From the NCBI GenBank assembly GCA_001936135.1, contig CP012818.1, positions 2,542,001-2,606,000 on the forward strand: a stretch of 64,000 nt of DNA, given 5' to 3'. The translations under genes were made by a program, and so were the position numbers. This DNA is from Saccharomycopsis fibuligera x Saccharomycopsis cf. fibuligera (lineage: Eukaryota; Ascomycota; Saccharomycetes; Ascoideales; Saccharomycopsidaceae). Shown here one piece after another: positions 33,847-44,910 of this stretch; position 1 is the first letter of the stretch; every line of letters starts with the position of its first letter. The notes under the pieces were generated by a model that was not told where the DNA came from, searched no databases, and saw only the letters and a list, made by a program, of their open reading frames with translations.

Positions 33847-36800
33847 ATGACAATTCCTCAACCGAAAATATCCATTGCTATTGATAGGGGTGGGACTTTT
33901 ACTGATGTTCTTTTCAGAGTCGGAGATCGTGAAGAAGCATTTAAGCTCCTTTCAATCGATCCAGGTAACTACAAAGATGCCAACATTGAAGGGATCAGAA
34001 GAGTACTTGAAAAAGTTACTGGCACTGTGATTCCAAGAGCACAGCTATTAGACACCTCTCTCATCTCATCTATTCGCCTTGGGACTACTGTTGCCACTAA
34101 TGCATTATTAGAAAGAAAAGGGGCTCGTTGTGCTTTGGTCACTACCAAAGGTTTTAAGGATTTGTTGCACATTGGTGACCAATCAAGACCTGATTTATTT
34201 GCTTTGAACATAGTTAAGCCAGGTGTGTTGTTTGAAAAAGTGATTGAAGCTGATGAAAGAGTTACAATGCCCGCTTTCCTTGTCGATCCTACAAGTTACG
34301 ATGCTCAGGAGTTGGTGGACAATAAAAAGTTTGTGCATGGCGAAACCAAAGAAGTTTTTGAGATCTTGAAGCCATTAGATACTGAAAAATTGCAGCAAGA
34401 CTTGACAAAGTTGAAAAGTGAAGGTATTGACTCTGTCGCCATCGTATTCATCCACGGTTTCAATTTTCAGCAGCATGAAAAAGAAGCTGGTAGAATTGCC
34501 AAGAAACTCGGGTTCAAAAACATCTCTTTGTCACACGAAATCTTGCCAGTGTTGAAGGCAGTGCCTCGTGGCCAATCCACAGTAGCTGACGCCTATTTGA
34601 CCCCTATAGTGAAAGAGTATATCGCCAACTTCTTGAGTGGATTCAAACCTGATTTTGAAAAGCATACAAGAGTTGAGTTTATGCAGTCAGATGGCGGCCT
34701 TTGCTCCTGGAGGAACTTTACTGGCTTGAAATCTTTGCTTTCTGGACCTGCTGGGGGTGTGGTTGGCGAAGCTAAAACATGTTATGATTCTGATAACAAG
34801 ATTCCAGTGATTGGATTTGATATGGGCGGTACATCTACTGACGCTTCCAGATATGCTGGTGAGTATGAGTTTTCGTTCGAAAGTGTTACTGCTGGTATAA
34901 AAATTGCAGCTCCTCAATTAGACATTAATACTGTCGCAGCTGGCGGGGGATCAATTCTTTCATACAAAAATGGTGTCTTTGCTGTCGGTCCAGAGTCCGC
35001 TAGTGCTCACCCAGGTCCTGCATGTTACCGTAAAGGCGGGCCTTTAACAATTACAGATGCAAACTTGTTTACAGGGAGAATTTTACCAGAATATTTTCCA
35101 AAAATCTTTGGCCCATCTGAAGATAAGCCTTTGGATTATGAAATTACAAAGCAAAAGTTTGAAGAGTTGACTGAAGTCATTAACAGAGATACCCCAGGTT
35201 TTACCAAAACTCCACAAGAGATCGCTTTAGGGTTTTTGAAAGTTGCTAATTTTCAAATGGCCAAGCCAATTAGGGACTTGACAGAATCAAAAGGCCATGA
35301 CATTCAAAAACATGCCCTTGCTTCATTTGGTGGTGCTGGTGGACAGCATGCCACGTCTATCGCCAAAGTCTTAAAAATTAAAAAAGTACTCATTCACAAC
35401 CACTCCTCTATTTTGTCTGCTTATGGGATTGCTTTAGCTGAGCTTGTTGATGAAAAGCAAGAACCAGTATCTGTAGTTTATTCTGAAGCATCAAGGGATG
35501 TATTGCTTCAAGAAGCAGAAAAACTAGCAAAACAATCTAAAGAAGCATTGCTTTCCCAAGGTGTTAAAGAAAACACAATTAATAGTGTCACATATTTCAA
35601 CATTGGTTATAAAGGTTCAGACACTAGAATTATGGTAGCACAGCCTGAAAATGATGATTTTCTTGCATCTTTTTACGCTATACATGAAAGAGAGTTTGCT
35701 TTCAATGACGAAGATAGGGAGGTATTGGTTTCTGACATTCGTATTAGAAGTGTTGGCAGTGCATCTAGCGGGCTACTGGAAAGGTCTCCATATAAAGACT
35801 ATGCAGTAGTTACTAAATCAGCTGTTGATGTAAAACTAGCTAAAAAGACAACTCCAATCTATTTTGAGGAAGGTTTGCTTGATGCAAATGTTTACTTTTT
35901 GAGTGACTTAGCCGTTGGGTCAGTTATTAAAGGTCCTGCTTTGATTTTGGATGCTACACAAACTTTGATTATCACCCCTGATTCAGTGGCTACGATTTTA
36001 CCAAGACACGTTATGATTGATGTTGAAATTGAAGCTAAAAGCGACGCTAGCACTGATTATGTTGATCCTATCCAATTAGCAATTTTTGCTAACAGGTTCA
36101 TATCAATTGCTGACGATATGTCTAGAACTTTGCAAAAAATTTCAGTGTCTGCCAATATCAAAGAAAGAATGGATTATTCTTGCGCATTGTTTGATAGTCA
36201 AGGTAATTTATGTGCTAATGCTCCTAATGTGCCAGTTCATCTTGGATCAATGTCTGCTGCTATTAAATATCAATTGGATTATTGGGGTGACAAATTGAAA
36301 GATGGTGATATTTTATGCACAAATTCTCCAGCGGTTGGTGGCACCCATTTACCCGATATCACAATCATTTCTCCAGTATTCCATGATGAAAAAATCCAGT
36401 TTGTTGTTGCCGCCAGGGCTCATCATTCAGAAATTGGCGGTTCTGCTCCAGGCTCTTCATCTTCTTATGCAAGAGAAATTTTTGAAGAAGGTGTAAATAT
36501 TGAAACTTGGAAGCTTGTTCAAAACGGTGAATTTGATTATGCTGGTTTACAAAAGCATTTTGTTGAAGTGCCTAAGGCCCATGGCGTTTCTGGAACGAGA
36601 AATATTGATGATAATGTGGCTGATTTGAAAGCGCAAATTGCTTCCAATCAAAGGGGTATTAACTTACTTAAAGAGCTATTCAAAGAATATGGTAGCAAGA
36701 CAGTATTGTTTTACATGAAAAATGTCAAGAGAACTGCTGAATTAGCAGTCAGAAGCTATTTGAAAAGATATGCCAAGGAAAATCAACACAGGTTGCCGCT

Positions 36801-37800
36801 CCATGCTGAAGATTATATGGATGATGGTACAAAAGTTCAAGTATCTGTTGATATCGATTCTAAAGATGGTTCAGCATTATTTGATTTCACTGGCACTTCT
36901 CCAGAATCATACAGCAATTTGAATGCTCCAAAGTCCATAACTTGTTCTGCGGTAATCTATGTTTTAAGATGCTTAGTTGATATGGATATCCCATTGAATC
37001 AAGGATGCTTAGATCCATGTGAATTAATAATTCCGGAAAATAGTTTGATAAACCCATCACCATATGCCGCTGTATGTGCTGGTAATGGTATGACCTCGCA
37101 AAGAATCACTGATTGTCTATTTAAAGCCTTTGGTATAACATCTGCTACAGGTGGATGCATGAACGGTTTGAATTTTGGCACTGGCGGAGAAAACGAGAAA
37201 GGAGAAATGATTAAAGGGTTTGGCTATACTGAAACTATCGGACAAGGCAATTGTGCTGGTATTATTGAAAAAAATGGTGAGCGTTTTGGATTTCATGGGT
37301 TCTCTGGTACACAAACTAATATGACTAACACTAAAATTACTGATCCAGAAGTGCTAGAATTACGATATCCATGCTTGTTGTTACAATATACCATTAGGGA
37401 AAATAGTGGGGGCATTGGCAAGTTCAAAGGTGGTGATGGGTTGATCAGAGAAATCCAATTTAACTCTCCAGTACATTTGTCGTTGGTCACCCAAAGAAGA
37501 GTCTTTGCTCCTTGGGGTGTTTATGGAGGCGAAGATGGCAAAAAAGGGGAAAATTACCTCGGAAGAAACAGAGGCAACAATAATATACAATGGATCCAGT
37601 TGCCTTCATTGGCAGAGATTGAAATGCGCAAAGGTGATATTTTGAAAGTTTTAACTCCTGGTGGTGGTGGGTTTGGGAAACCAAGCGACACAGACGAATA
37701 CTGGCGATTGACCAAGAAGGATCAAAATCGAAAAGTATTTGTTCCAGTCTCCTCAGGGACCTTAGGAAGTATGCAGGAGGCAGTAAATAGCTCCCAATGA
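33847..37800 (+). CDS. OXP1: ATP-dependent 5-oxoprolinase
   Basis: 1317 aa (yeast Oxp1 1286 aa). Layout is typical: hydantoinase A N-terminal ATP-binding part with IAIDRGGTFTDVLFRVGD at residues 10-27 and SSIRLGTTVATNALLERKG; hydantoinase A core with VIGFDMGGTSTDASRYAGEY near 325 and GAGGQHATSIAKVL near 500; hydantoinase B domain from about 740 with GNLCANAPNVPVHLGSM, HLPDITIISPVF and AARAHHSEIGG. The C-terminus LTPGGGGFGKPSD is conserved. The enzyme opens 5-oxoproline to glutamate with ATP, part of glutathione turnover; cytosolic. No frameshift or missing motif seen. It is the last of the catabolic run. Confidence 0.96.
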   Translation: MTIPQPKISIAIDRGGTFTDVLFRVGDREEAFKLLSIDPGNYKDANIEGIRRVLEKVTGTVIPRAQLLDTSLISSIRLGTTVATNALLERKGARCALVTTKGFKDLLHIGDQSRPDLFALNIVKPGVLFEKVIEADERVTMPAFLVDPTSYDAQELVDNKKFVHGETKEVFEILKPLDTEKLQQDLTKLKSEGIDSVAIVFIHGFNFQQHEKEAGRIAKKLGFKNISLSHEILPVLKAVPRGQSTVADAYLTPIVKEYIANFLSGFKPDFEKHTRVEFMQSDGGLCSWRNFTGLKSLLSGPAGGVVGEAKTCYDSDNKIPVIGFDMGGTSTDASRYAGEYEFSFESVTAGIKIAAPQLDINTVAAGGGSILSYKNGVFAVGPESASAHPGPACYRKGGPLTITDANLFTGRILPEYFPKIFGPSEDKPLDYEITKQKFEELTEVINRDTPGFTKTPQEIALGFLKVANFQMAKPIRDLTESKGHDIQKHALASFGGAGGQHATSIAKVLKIKKVLIHNHSSILSAYGIALAELVDEKQEPVSVVYSEASRDVLLQEAEKLAKQSKEALLSQGVKENTINSVTYFNIGYKGSDTRIMVAQPENDDFLASFYAIHEREFAFNDEDREVLVSDIRIRSVGSASSGLLERSPYKDYAVVTKSAVDVKLAKKTTPIYFEEGLLDANVYFLSDLAVGSVIKGPALILDATQTLIITPDSVATILPRHVMIDVEIEAKSDASTDYVDPIQLAIFANRFISIADDMSRTLQKISVSANIKERMDYSCALFDSQGNLCANAPNVPVHLGSMSAAIKYQLDYWGDKLKDGDILCTNSPAVGGTHLPDITIISPVFHDEKIQFVVAARAHHSEIGGSAPGSSSSYAREIFEEGVNIETWKLVQNGEFDYAGLQKHFVEVPKAHGVSGTRNIDDNVADLKAQIASNQRGINLLKELFKEYGSKTVLFYMKNVKRTAELAVRSYLKRYAKENQHRLPLHAEDYMDDGTKVQVSVDIDSKDGSALFDFTGTSPESYSNLNAPKSITCSAVIYVLRCLVDMDIPLNQGCLDPCELIIPENSLINPSPYAAVCAGNGMTSQRITDCLFKAFGITSATGGCMNGLNFGTGGENEKGEMIKGFGYTETIGQGNCAGIIEKNGERFGFHGFSGTQTNMTNTKITDPEVLELRYPCLLLQYTIRENSGGIGKFKGGDGLIREIQFNSPVHLSLVTQRRVFAPWGVYGGEDGKKGENYLGRNRGNNNIQWIQLPSLAEIEMRKGDILKVLTPGGGGFGKPSDTDEYWRLTKKDQNRKVFVPVSSGTLGSMQEAVNSSQ

Positions 37801-38621
37801 GCATTATTTATATTCATTTTGTTTTCATTTAAACTCAGGTATTGTTTTTTAACTAACACAATTTTGCGAACATTCTTTTCTAAACCATTTTTCTTTGTAT
37901 TGTATAATTTTATGGAAACCAACAACCAAAGTAAATGATACTAATTTTCTACCGATTGTTATCGGTTAAGATTAAAAAATTCAAATACTTTATTGTTTCT
38001 TGGTTATATAATAGTTTTTTGTTTTCAAAGTTGAAGAAAAAAGGCTCATCGATCGAGATTTAGATACCCGACACTAGGTAAAACCTGACTAGCGCACACG
38101 CGCACATATTCATCATTACACAAATAATTGACCGAATATCGAGAAAGTAAGCAAATTGATACTCATCTGAATTAGTGAAAAAATAGATTGTCAAGGTGTT
38201 TAATATGTAGAACTGACTCGTTGCTTTTCCTTTTGTTTCAATTATATGTGACAGCGCAGCTTCAAACAATCACTACATTCAATTGGCTTTGTTTGAAAAA
38301 AATGGTAGACACTGGCTTAAGGAGACTAATATGGGAAAAAGATTGCTATGCCTAGTAAAAAAGCAATTCCATATGGCTGAAGGAGAGAATTTCATTTTGT
38401 TTTTTTGATTATGAAACGGCTTTCTTAGCGAGCGAAAATCTCGCAACCTTCACCACTACCATGACAAATGATTATTCGAACATTATCTATACAGTTTATT
38501 TTGAATTCTATTTCAATTTTTTTCATTTTTTTGAATTTCTGTTCAATTTTTTTTTTTAAAAATTTTCTTTAATTTTTTCATATTAACATTCTTTTTGGTT
38601 TTATGGGTTTGTTTCATCTAG
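37801..38621. other. intergenic region downstream of OXP1
   Basis: 820 bp between two convergent genes. A strongly T-rich block lies at 38515-38585. Nothing gene-like seen. Confidence 0.6.
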
Positions 38622-38828
38622 TCAATGCTGACCTAGTACTTTCAAATCAATACAATTTCCACACTTATAATATCGACAACTCTCACATTTAAACTGGGTA
38701 GTGTTTGTTGAGGGTTCCCCGCACCTTTCACAAAACTCCTCATTTTGATAATGGCAGCGACAGCATCTCCAATAGAAACAGTGCGCAGTTGTATTTCTAT
38801 TGCGAGAGAAAATGCTGTTGTTCGGCAT
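38622..38828 (-). CDS. small zinc-ribbon-like protein, W-CC-C family (copy 2)
   Basis: 68 aa from ATG 38828. Layout: FYWRCCRCHYQ (residues 19-29), an extra CERC pair at about 33-36, then CESCRYYKCGNC, where Tyr replaces the usual His. The additional CxxC makes nine Cys in the ribbon region. The segment YWRCC-[K/R]-C is shared with copy 7. The frame stays open upstream of the ATG but without another ATG. It sits between OXP1 and AVL9, about 6 kb left of the dense array. Confidence 0.75.
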   Translation of the reverse strand: MPNNSIFSRNRNTTAHCFYWRCCRCHYQNEEFCERCGEPSTNTTQFKCESCRYYKCGNCIDLKVLGQH

Positions 38829-39683
38829 TGTTATTTGCTTTGTTCTGTTCTGTTTTAGTGATACTTCCTTGTTTTTTCTATTTTTTACCAAAGGCAAATT
38901 TATAGATTCTTTTAACTGTTGCTTATTGTCTTTTATGGCTTAGCCTGGTACTCAAGGCTTGTTTGTGGGGCTTCAGAGATGGATGAAAAGAGGGAAATTG
39001 CAGCGATCAGAGTGGCGAAACTAACTCAAACCAAATTAAGCATCAACGAAAACATTTACCATGAATGGAAATCCTCGTTATAAAAGCAAGCAGCCAAATC
39101 CGAAAAAAACCTAACCAAGGCTAAAACATCCACCTTGTTTTGTATCTTTTTCCTTGCATCATGGATAAGACACATTAATATAAGGTGCCGTATTGCGTAT
39201 TGCGATATACTGTTTAAAGTATTTGCTGCTGCTAATGACTCTACATCTGATTTTTTGGATCATTAAATTATTGCCAATTTAATGTCAATACCACGTAATA
39301 GTAGCTGATGAAAACAGGTAAGGTTTAAGGAGCTACAAATTTTAAACAAGGGAATGGGAAACAAATTACAAGCAAAGATTTCTAAATTGTGATTTATTTG
39401 GCGAGTCATAACGGCGGTACCTAACGCAAGTTTGCATTGAGATACATTTAAATGCAGAAATGCGCATCTACAACAAAGAAAACAGAAAAAGTTAGTAAAA
39501 GAAAGTAGCCGAAAGCGAAGAGGCTTTGATGGTGTCATCTTTAAATATTTGGCAGTTTACGTAATCTGTTTTAAGGAATCTGTCTCAAGCAACAAGGAGT
39601 AAAGAAAAAAGCTTGTTATTATTGCGTAAACATAAACGGCAGATATGAAGCCAAAATTATAATAGAATGTAGATAAAAATTCA
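38829..39683. other. intergenic region between copy 2 and AVL9
   Basis: An ATG frame on the minus strand (39538-39263, 91 codons) contains FLCCRC and, nine codons later, a single Cys with a C-x2-A-x4-V-x2-R continuation. This could be a decayed zinc-ribbon gene or chance. No other gene seen. Confidence 0.3.
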
Positions 39684-42600
39684 TTATCTTTTAACCCACG
39701 AGCTCCATGAGGAAATCCAGCTATTTTTTGGAGTGTTCGATGAAGAGCCTTTATCTTTGGCCATCGGATTATTCATTTCTATTTCATCATTGATAGAGTT
39801 CAATATTGTGAGATCATCAAGTGAAAAAGAACCAGACTCTAAAGTAGTGTACTTCATTGTTTTGTTTAAGTTTCGGTTATCTGCAGAATTGGAACTATGC
39901 ACAGAATTACTATCAATGTTTCCCTGTTTTGGTGTGGACAATGTTGTATTTGAAGCTGTTTGTTGAATGCTAGAGTTATTGTTGGTAGTGGTACCACCAA
40001 CTTGGCTACTAGAGTTTCTGGTAATCAAAGAATTATTTTGCAACTTGTTTTGAACATTGGCTTTGAAATAATTAAAGCCTTCAATAAAATTATTCTTATT
40101 GTAATTCTTTTCAAACTCTTCTTGTTGATTAGCGAAATTACCACTCATGGCAAAATGCAATGGATCAAAAATGTAAAAAATTTCATTATCTGTAAATCTA
40201 TCAAAGGTCTTGTAATTCGCAGTATAAATCCATTCCTCAATAAATTTGATGTTAAAATTGTTGATATTATCAAGATCGACACCAGGAACCAACATTGATT
40301 GGTTGACAACAATGTTTCTTTGCGGGGATTTGTTTTGATTCTTATTAGGAAAAGTAGCTTTGTAGCCCAATTTGTTCAAGAATTTGTCGTATTTCACAGA
40401 TGAAAGCAATCCGAGCAAGTAATCTTCAAAACTTAATCTTATATAATCTTCTGAACCATTGAAGCTCGTTTCTGCTTCTTCAATTTGACCATCTGTAGCT
40501 TGAGGACCATTATAATAGAAATGGTCAACATTTTTGATCACCAAATCAATAAATTTCTTATCATGTGAACTCAAGGACAAAACCGGCGCCAATTCTTTAT
40601 TGACGAATTCAATATTGCAATTATCTAAGTTAATTAATATATCGCAATATTTTTCTTTTTGTCCTAGCAAAAGGTCATTTGAGGTACCAATAATATAGTG
40701 TTTAATTTTGTCTTTTTTGGTAATATCATCAAGCTGCTGTAATGGTGTGTAAGGGTTAAATATTCCGTCAAATCCAAAAATTTGAAGTGGAAGGCCCAAA
40801 AAAGTTAGCAAAGAATATCTATTGGATGTTTTCAAGTTGAGGGATTTCAGTAAATTGAACTCATTAAAGTTTAAGTATGGAGAGCCGCAATCATTCAAAT
40901 TGGTAATCAAGTTTGGAATAAGAGTGATCAAAGACAACTGAACATTGCACAATTTTTCAATATTTTTACTAAAAAATAATATCTTTTTCTCCAAAATAAT
41001 GGACTTGAATATAACCAAGGCATTTCTTCTAAAACTATGGATAAAATCTTTCAATGATAATCCAACATAAAAATCATTCTCTCTAAGAATGCTATTTATA
41101 CCTCCGTTGAAATTGTTGGATAACTTTTCAGATTCTTGTAATTGTTGCTGTTGCTTAACAAGTTCTTTATCTGGCGAGTATAAACTTACCAAGTTATTAT
41201 ATAAGATTCTTAAAATAGATTTATCAGTAAAATCTTTCTGTAAAAATAATGATTTTGTGATTATGCTCAATTTTTCTTTCAATTGACCAAAAATTGGTTG
41301 ACGAGCGATGATGACAATGGATTTTTGCACAGAAGTTCTAGTAACATTCGAACTTTTTTCGACCAATTCTTCGGTAGCAATTTGACGGATACAAGATATA
41401 GCCCATAGTGTAGTAACATTCTCATTAAAACTAACCAAATCTTTTTCTAGTGGGCTTGCAAATTGTTGCTCCCTTATATGTTTGTCCATTTCGGCACTAG
41501 TTATTCGAGTATTTGCATCATAGCTCTCTAAGCTTTTATAGCTTCCAATATCACATATATTGTTTAGCGTGCTTCCATTACTTTCATCAAGCAAGATATT
41601 AAAATTAGAAAACGTTTCTTCAAATTCATGAGAACCATCGGGAAGAGCTTGAAATGGTAATATTGGCCATTTTTTCCCCAATTGTTCAATAGCTTCAGGT
41701 GATTCGTTTAAATCAATTGCACCGTTCTCATCAATCCAGTATTCGATTTCTGGTCCTCGAGCGTGATTGAAATCACACAAACAAACAGCATATATGACAC
41801 TTTTGGAAGCATCAAACTTAGGTGTATTATGGAACTTAGTTTTGTTGACTGGATGAAATGGTAACGGTAAATCATTCAAAACCACGGATTTGGGACCTCT
41901 GGAGTGATATATTTTTTTAATTTCTTCAGTTCTGCGTTCTCTAGTAGTTGGAGATATTGGAGATCCTAATGATGGGGAGTAAGTGGCGGCTGTAGGTGAG
42001 TTTCTTGACAGAAAACGTTTTTGTTGGATGCTTTGCAGGATGCTTTGTGGTCTTGGGCTTGATTTGTCATGGTGAGAATCCGTAGATGAAAGGGATGGGG
42101 ATCCATCCAAGACAGGGGAGTTGCCAACTAAAGACGAGGCTCTCCTGCTGCCACTACTAATGCTCCTAGGTTTGCCAAATTTAGGTGAAAAAAAAGGCAC
42201 TGACTGGGGAGATTGAGTTTGAATAAATGGTTTTAATTTTGGTGAGGGTGCTTTAACTTTGTTGTCTTTGTGTTCTTGTTTGTTGTTGAATCTACTAATT
42301 ATGCTATTAACTCGAGTAGCCTTTGATGTTTGTGAAGCAGGAGTATCTGTATCCATTTTTTCTATGCCTGTTGTGCTTATTGAGGTTTCACCTTTTTCTG
42401 AAAGCTGGGAAGTAGATTCCCAAGGGTTTTCTGTGATTGGTTCAGATTCTGGCAAAACACTGGCTGAAAAATCTGAATTGTTTACTAAAGGTTCTGCAAA
42501 TGGATTAACTTCTAAAGTTTCGTCTATGTCTTTAAGAACGGTTGGCTCTTTGGATATTGGGATATCAACTTCTTTTGGTATTTCAACAGTATCTGAAGTA

Positions 42601-43808
42601 GACATTACTTGATTGTTTTCTTTGTCAAAGTCATCAGAGCTCTCCTCTTTCATACTGCTTGTCTCTATTGGTTTTTTCTTAAAATTTTTGCCTTTAGTCG
42701 GTTCTGCTAAGCTAATTGGTTTGGGTTTTGGTTGTTCTGAAGCTGTTTGCTCTGATATAGCTGTTTCTGAGATTGGTTTGTCTACGATTAGCTCTGGGTC
42801 CGCTTGTTCTGGTTTGATAGAATGCATATTTGTATCCTTAAGGTTGAGATCTTGCAAAGTAATCACATCCAGCTGCTTTGCTTCGGAGCCGATAGTTGAT
42901 TTGGCAAGTTGATTGGTAACGGTATCAGTATGACTTTCACTTTGTGCTTGATCACAGATGACCACGCCAGTACTTTCATTGGAAGCCACAGTAGTAGTTG
43001 CTTCATATGGATGGGATTGGCTGGTCTTATTTTGTTGTAAAGCTGATTCCTCAAAGACAAAGTCGTCTTCATCGGCGCTATCATCCAAATGTCGTGCATC
43101 TTCTTTGTCATCTTCTTCTACCCGTATTTCGCTGTTGGGATATTGGTGATGCTGGCGTTGGAATGATTCTGGCAGATTTGATCTCTGACTGGGCTTCTGA
43201 GTACTTTTCAGGTCTTCAAAGACAAAATCTCCTTCGTCCATGCTATCTTCATCAACGTTATCATTGTCACTGCTGTGGTCTTGTACTTCATCAATATTGC
43301 TCTGATGATCATGCAGATTCGGATCGCTATTGTAATTAAGGTTCTTCTCAAGCGCTTCAGTTTCCTGCTGAGCACTTAAAGTGAAATCTTTGGGTTCTAT
43401 TTGGTGAGAGCTAACTGGCTTTATGTCTTCCTTTGAATCGCGATCGCTGCCAGCATTACTAGAGATTTCGTTAGCGCTGCTATCAACGGCGACTAATTCT
43501 GATGCTGGCGACGAGGCTGAATCCAATATCGTTAGATCAGCGATGCTCTTATTCTGGAAATCGAGTTTTTTTGGAAGAATGTCCTTTCCTTTGTTTCCCG
43601 GTAAAGGTTCCAGTGACTGGTTTTCGAACATGTTCTTGAGATGGTTAATAGTGTTTCCTTTGGCGCTGTGATCTGGGCCTTTCGTTTGAGAGTCAGACTC
43701 GCTGGTAGAGCTGATCTGGGAGTGATCGTTGTCAGGTTCTCGATAGCTCTGATCTTGCGCCTCAGAAGAAACTCCAGCTGATTCTTTTGGAGGAACTTCA
43801 GTTGGCAT
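39684..43808 (-). CDS. AVL9: Avl9-type DENN-related trafficking protein with a long N-terminal extension
   Basis: 1374 aa from ATG 43808 (the frame stays open a little further upstream but without an ATG). Residues 1-660 are acidic, Ser/Gln-rich and low complexity, with repeated D-S-A/M-D-E-x-D-F-V-F-E motifs near 195 and 245. The Avl9 domain starts near 670 with VIYAVCLCDFNHARGPEIEYW, followed by LPFQALPDGSHEFEETFSNF, NVTRTSVQKSIVIIARQPIF and KLSIITKSLFLQKDF. The end is Asn/Ser-rich. Avl9 acts in late secretory transport from the Golgi in yeast. S. cerevisiae Avl9 has 764 aa, so the extension nearly doubles the protein. Afi1 was considered, but the LPDGSH block fits Avl9. Confidence 0.82.
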   Translation of the reverse strand: MPTEVPPKESAGVSSEAQDQSYREPDNDHSQISSTSESDSQTKGPDHSAKGNTINHLKNMFENQSLEPLPGNKGKDILPKKLDFQNKSIADLTILDSASSPASELVAVDSSANEISSNAGSDRDSKEDIKPVSSHQIEPKDFTLSAQQETEALEKNLNYNSDPNLHDHQSNIDEVQDHSSDNDNVDEDSMDEGDFVFEDLKSTQKPSQRSNLPESFQRQHHQYPNSEIRVEEDDKEDARHLDDSADEDDFVFEESALQQNKTSQSHPYEATTTVASNESTGVVICDQAQSESHTDTVTNQLAKSTIGSEAKQLDVITLQDLNLKDTNMHSIKPEQADPELIVDKPISETAISEQTASEQPKPKPISLAEPTKGKNFKKKPIETSSMKEESSDDFDKENNQVMSTSDTVEIPKEVDIPISKEPTVLKDIDETLEVNPFAEPLVNNSDFSASVLPESEPITENPWESTSQLSEKGETSISTTGIEKMDTDTPASQTSKATRVNSIISRFNNKQEHKDNKVKAPSPKLKPFIQTQSPQSVPFFSPKFGKPRSISSGSRRASSLVGNSPVLDGSPSLSSTDSHHDKSSPRPQSILQSIQQKRFLSRNSPTAATYSPSLGSPISPTTRERRTEEIKKIYHSRGPKSVVLNDLPLPFHPVNKTKFHNTPKFDASKSVIYAVCLCDFNHARGPEIEYWIDENGAIDLNESPEAIEQLGKKWPILPFQALPDGSHEFEETFSNFNILLDESNGSTLNNICDIGSYKSLESYDANTRITSAEMDKHIREQQFASPLEKDLVSFNENVTTLWAISCIRQIATEELVEKSSNVTRTSVQKSIVIIARQPIFGQLKEKLSIITKSLFLQKDFTDKSILRILYNNLVSLYSPDKELVKQQQQLQESEKLSNNFNGGINSILRENDFYVGLSLKDFIHSFRRNALVIFKSIILEKKILFFSKNIEKLCNVQLSLITLIPNLITNLNDCGSPYLNFNEFNLLKSLNLKTSNRYSLLTFLGLPLQIFGFDGIFNPYTPLQQLDDITKKDKIKHYIIGTSNDLLLGQKEKYCDILINLDNCNIEFVNKELAPVLSLSSHDKKFIDLVIKNVDHFYYNGPQATDGQIEEAETSFNGSEDYIRLSFEDYLLGLLSSVKYDKFLNKLGYKATFPNKNQNKSPQRNIVVNQSMLVPGVDLDNINNFNIKFIEEWIYTANYKTFDRFTDNEIFYIFDPLHFAMSGNFANQQEEFEKNYNKNNFIEGFNYFKANVQNKLQNNSLITRNSSSQVGGTTTNNNSSIQQTASNTTLSTPKQGNIDSNSVHSSNSADNRNLNKTMKYTTLESGSFSLDDLTILNSINDEIEMNNPMAKDKGSSSNTPKNSWISSWSSWVKR

Positions 43809-44733
43809 TTGCGCTGGAAGTATGTTGGATATGTATTGAAGATTGTTTGTTTTGATGTGGTATGTGACCAGTGGCTTTGAAAGAGAAATCACCACATGAG
43901 CCTAAACTTTTTACTCAGGGCTTGTCGGCGCTTGCTGTACACAGATTTTTTTTTATTTTTTTTTATTTTTTTTATTTTGTTTTTTTGTTTTTTCTTCATA
44001 GTATGTGTGTGGCGGTGGTGTGGTTGGTGCATGTGTTACGGTCGGTGTGGCTGGTACGTACAATGTGTAAGCAAGAGAAACGAAGTAAAGCAGAAAGAAT
44101 TAGTGTAGGTTTAGCTATAGGCTACAAAAGGCTATCCAAAGTGAGTAATTAGTAGAACAAATTGAGCAATTTAAGACGTCCCAGATAAGACCGGCAGTTC
44201 TCAGTGTATATCTTGATAAGTGCAGTTGACGCAAAAGTAATGGTGACAATGTGGGCACTTGTCATACTAAAACTTTTAGAACATGTTAATGTTGGATGCA
44301 GTTTGATGTGGAAACAAGAGGAGATAGAGATATTGAAAATAATGGCGCAACTCCGTCTTTTAAGCTGTTCTGTTGTTCAAGTGACAAACCACAGAAGGAT
44401 AAGGCATATAATGAAAGTACTAAACTTAAGGCTGGTGCTATTTTCACTCTAGGCGTTCTTGTACTTGGTGACAGTAAATGACGAGCACTATGCCACTCAC
44501 ATCGTCTCATATCTGCAATCCTTTGGACCTTAAAATACGCAAAGGATTTAGATATAAAGCAAAAACCTGTGTATTTGAGGGAGAAAAAAATAACTATAGC
44601 TATATAACAGTACTTGAAATACAAGCTGACCTGACTTAGCATTGAACCTGGTGTGTTTCATAGTCGCGTTGTTGCTTGTCAGAACCACTCTTTTCTTTGC
44701 AAAGCTGCGAGAGTGTCTAACTAGACATAGCTA
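43809..44733. other. intergenic region upstream of AVL9
   Basis: 925 bp with the AVL9 promoter and T-rich tracts at 43945-43995. A 61-codon ATG frame at 44296-44481 (plus) contains FCCSS but lacks the second Cys block and is not called. Confidence 0.5.
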
Positions 44734-44910
44734 TCAAAATCTACAACCAAGACAGCATAAATGCCCACAACAGGGGCATTGAGGCCTTACCCCATTAGAT
44801 GTGTCCAAGAATCCAGAAGGGTTGATGGTTTGGCAATGGCAGCACACCCAGGGAACATAGTGAAGTAAAGGGGACCTTTTTGATGGTTTTGTATATTTTA
44901 TTGATTTCAT
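44734..44910 (-). CDS. small zinc-ribbon-like protein, W-CC-C family (copy 3)
   Basis: 58 aa from ATG 44910, with a basic N-terminus (MKSIKYTKPSKRS). First block VPWVCCHCQTI at residues 19-29, linker of 18 residues, then CPCCGHLCCLGC with the standard C-x2-C-x-H-x2-C-x2-C spacing and two additional Cys. It stops two residues after the last Cys. It is short enough to be missed by common length cut-offs. First member of the dense array. Confidence 0.75.
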   Translation of the reverse strand: MKSIKYTKPSKRSPLLHYVPWVCCHCQTINPSGFLDTSNGVRPQCPCCGHLCCLGCRF

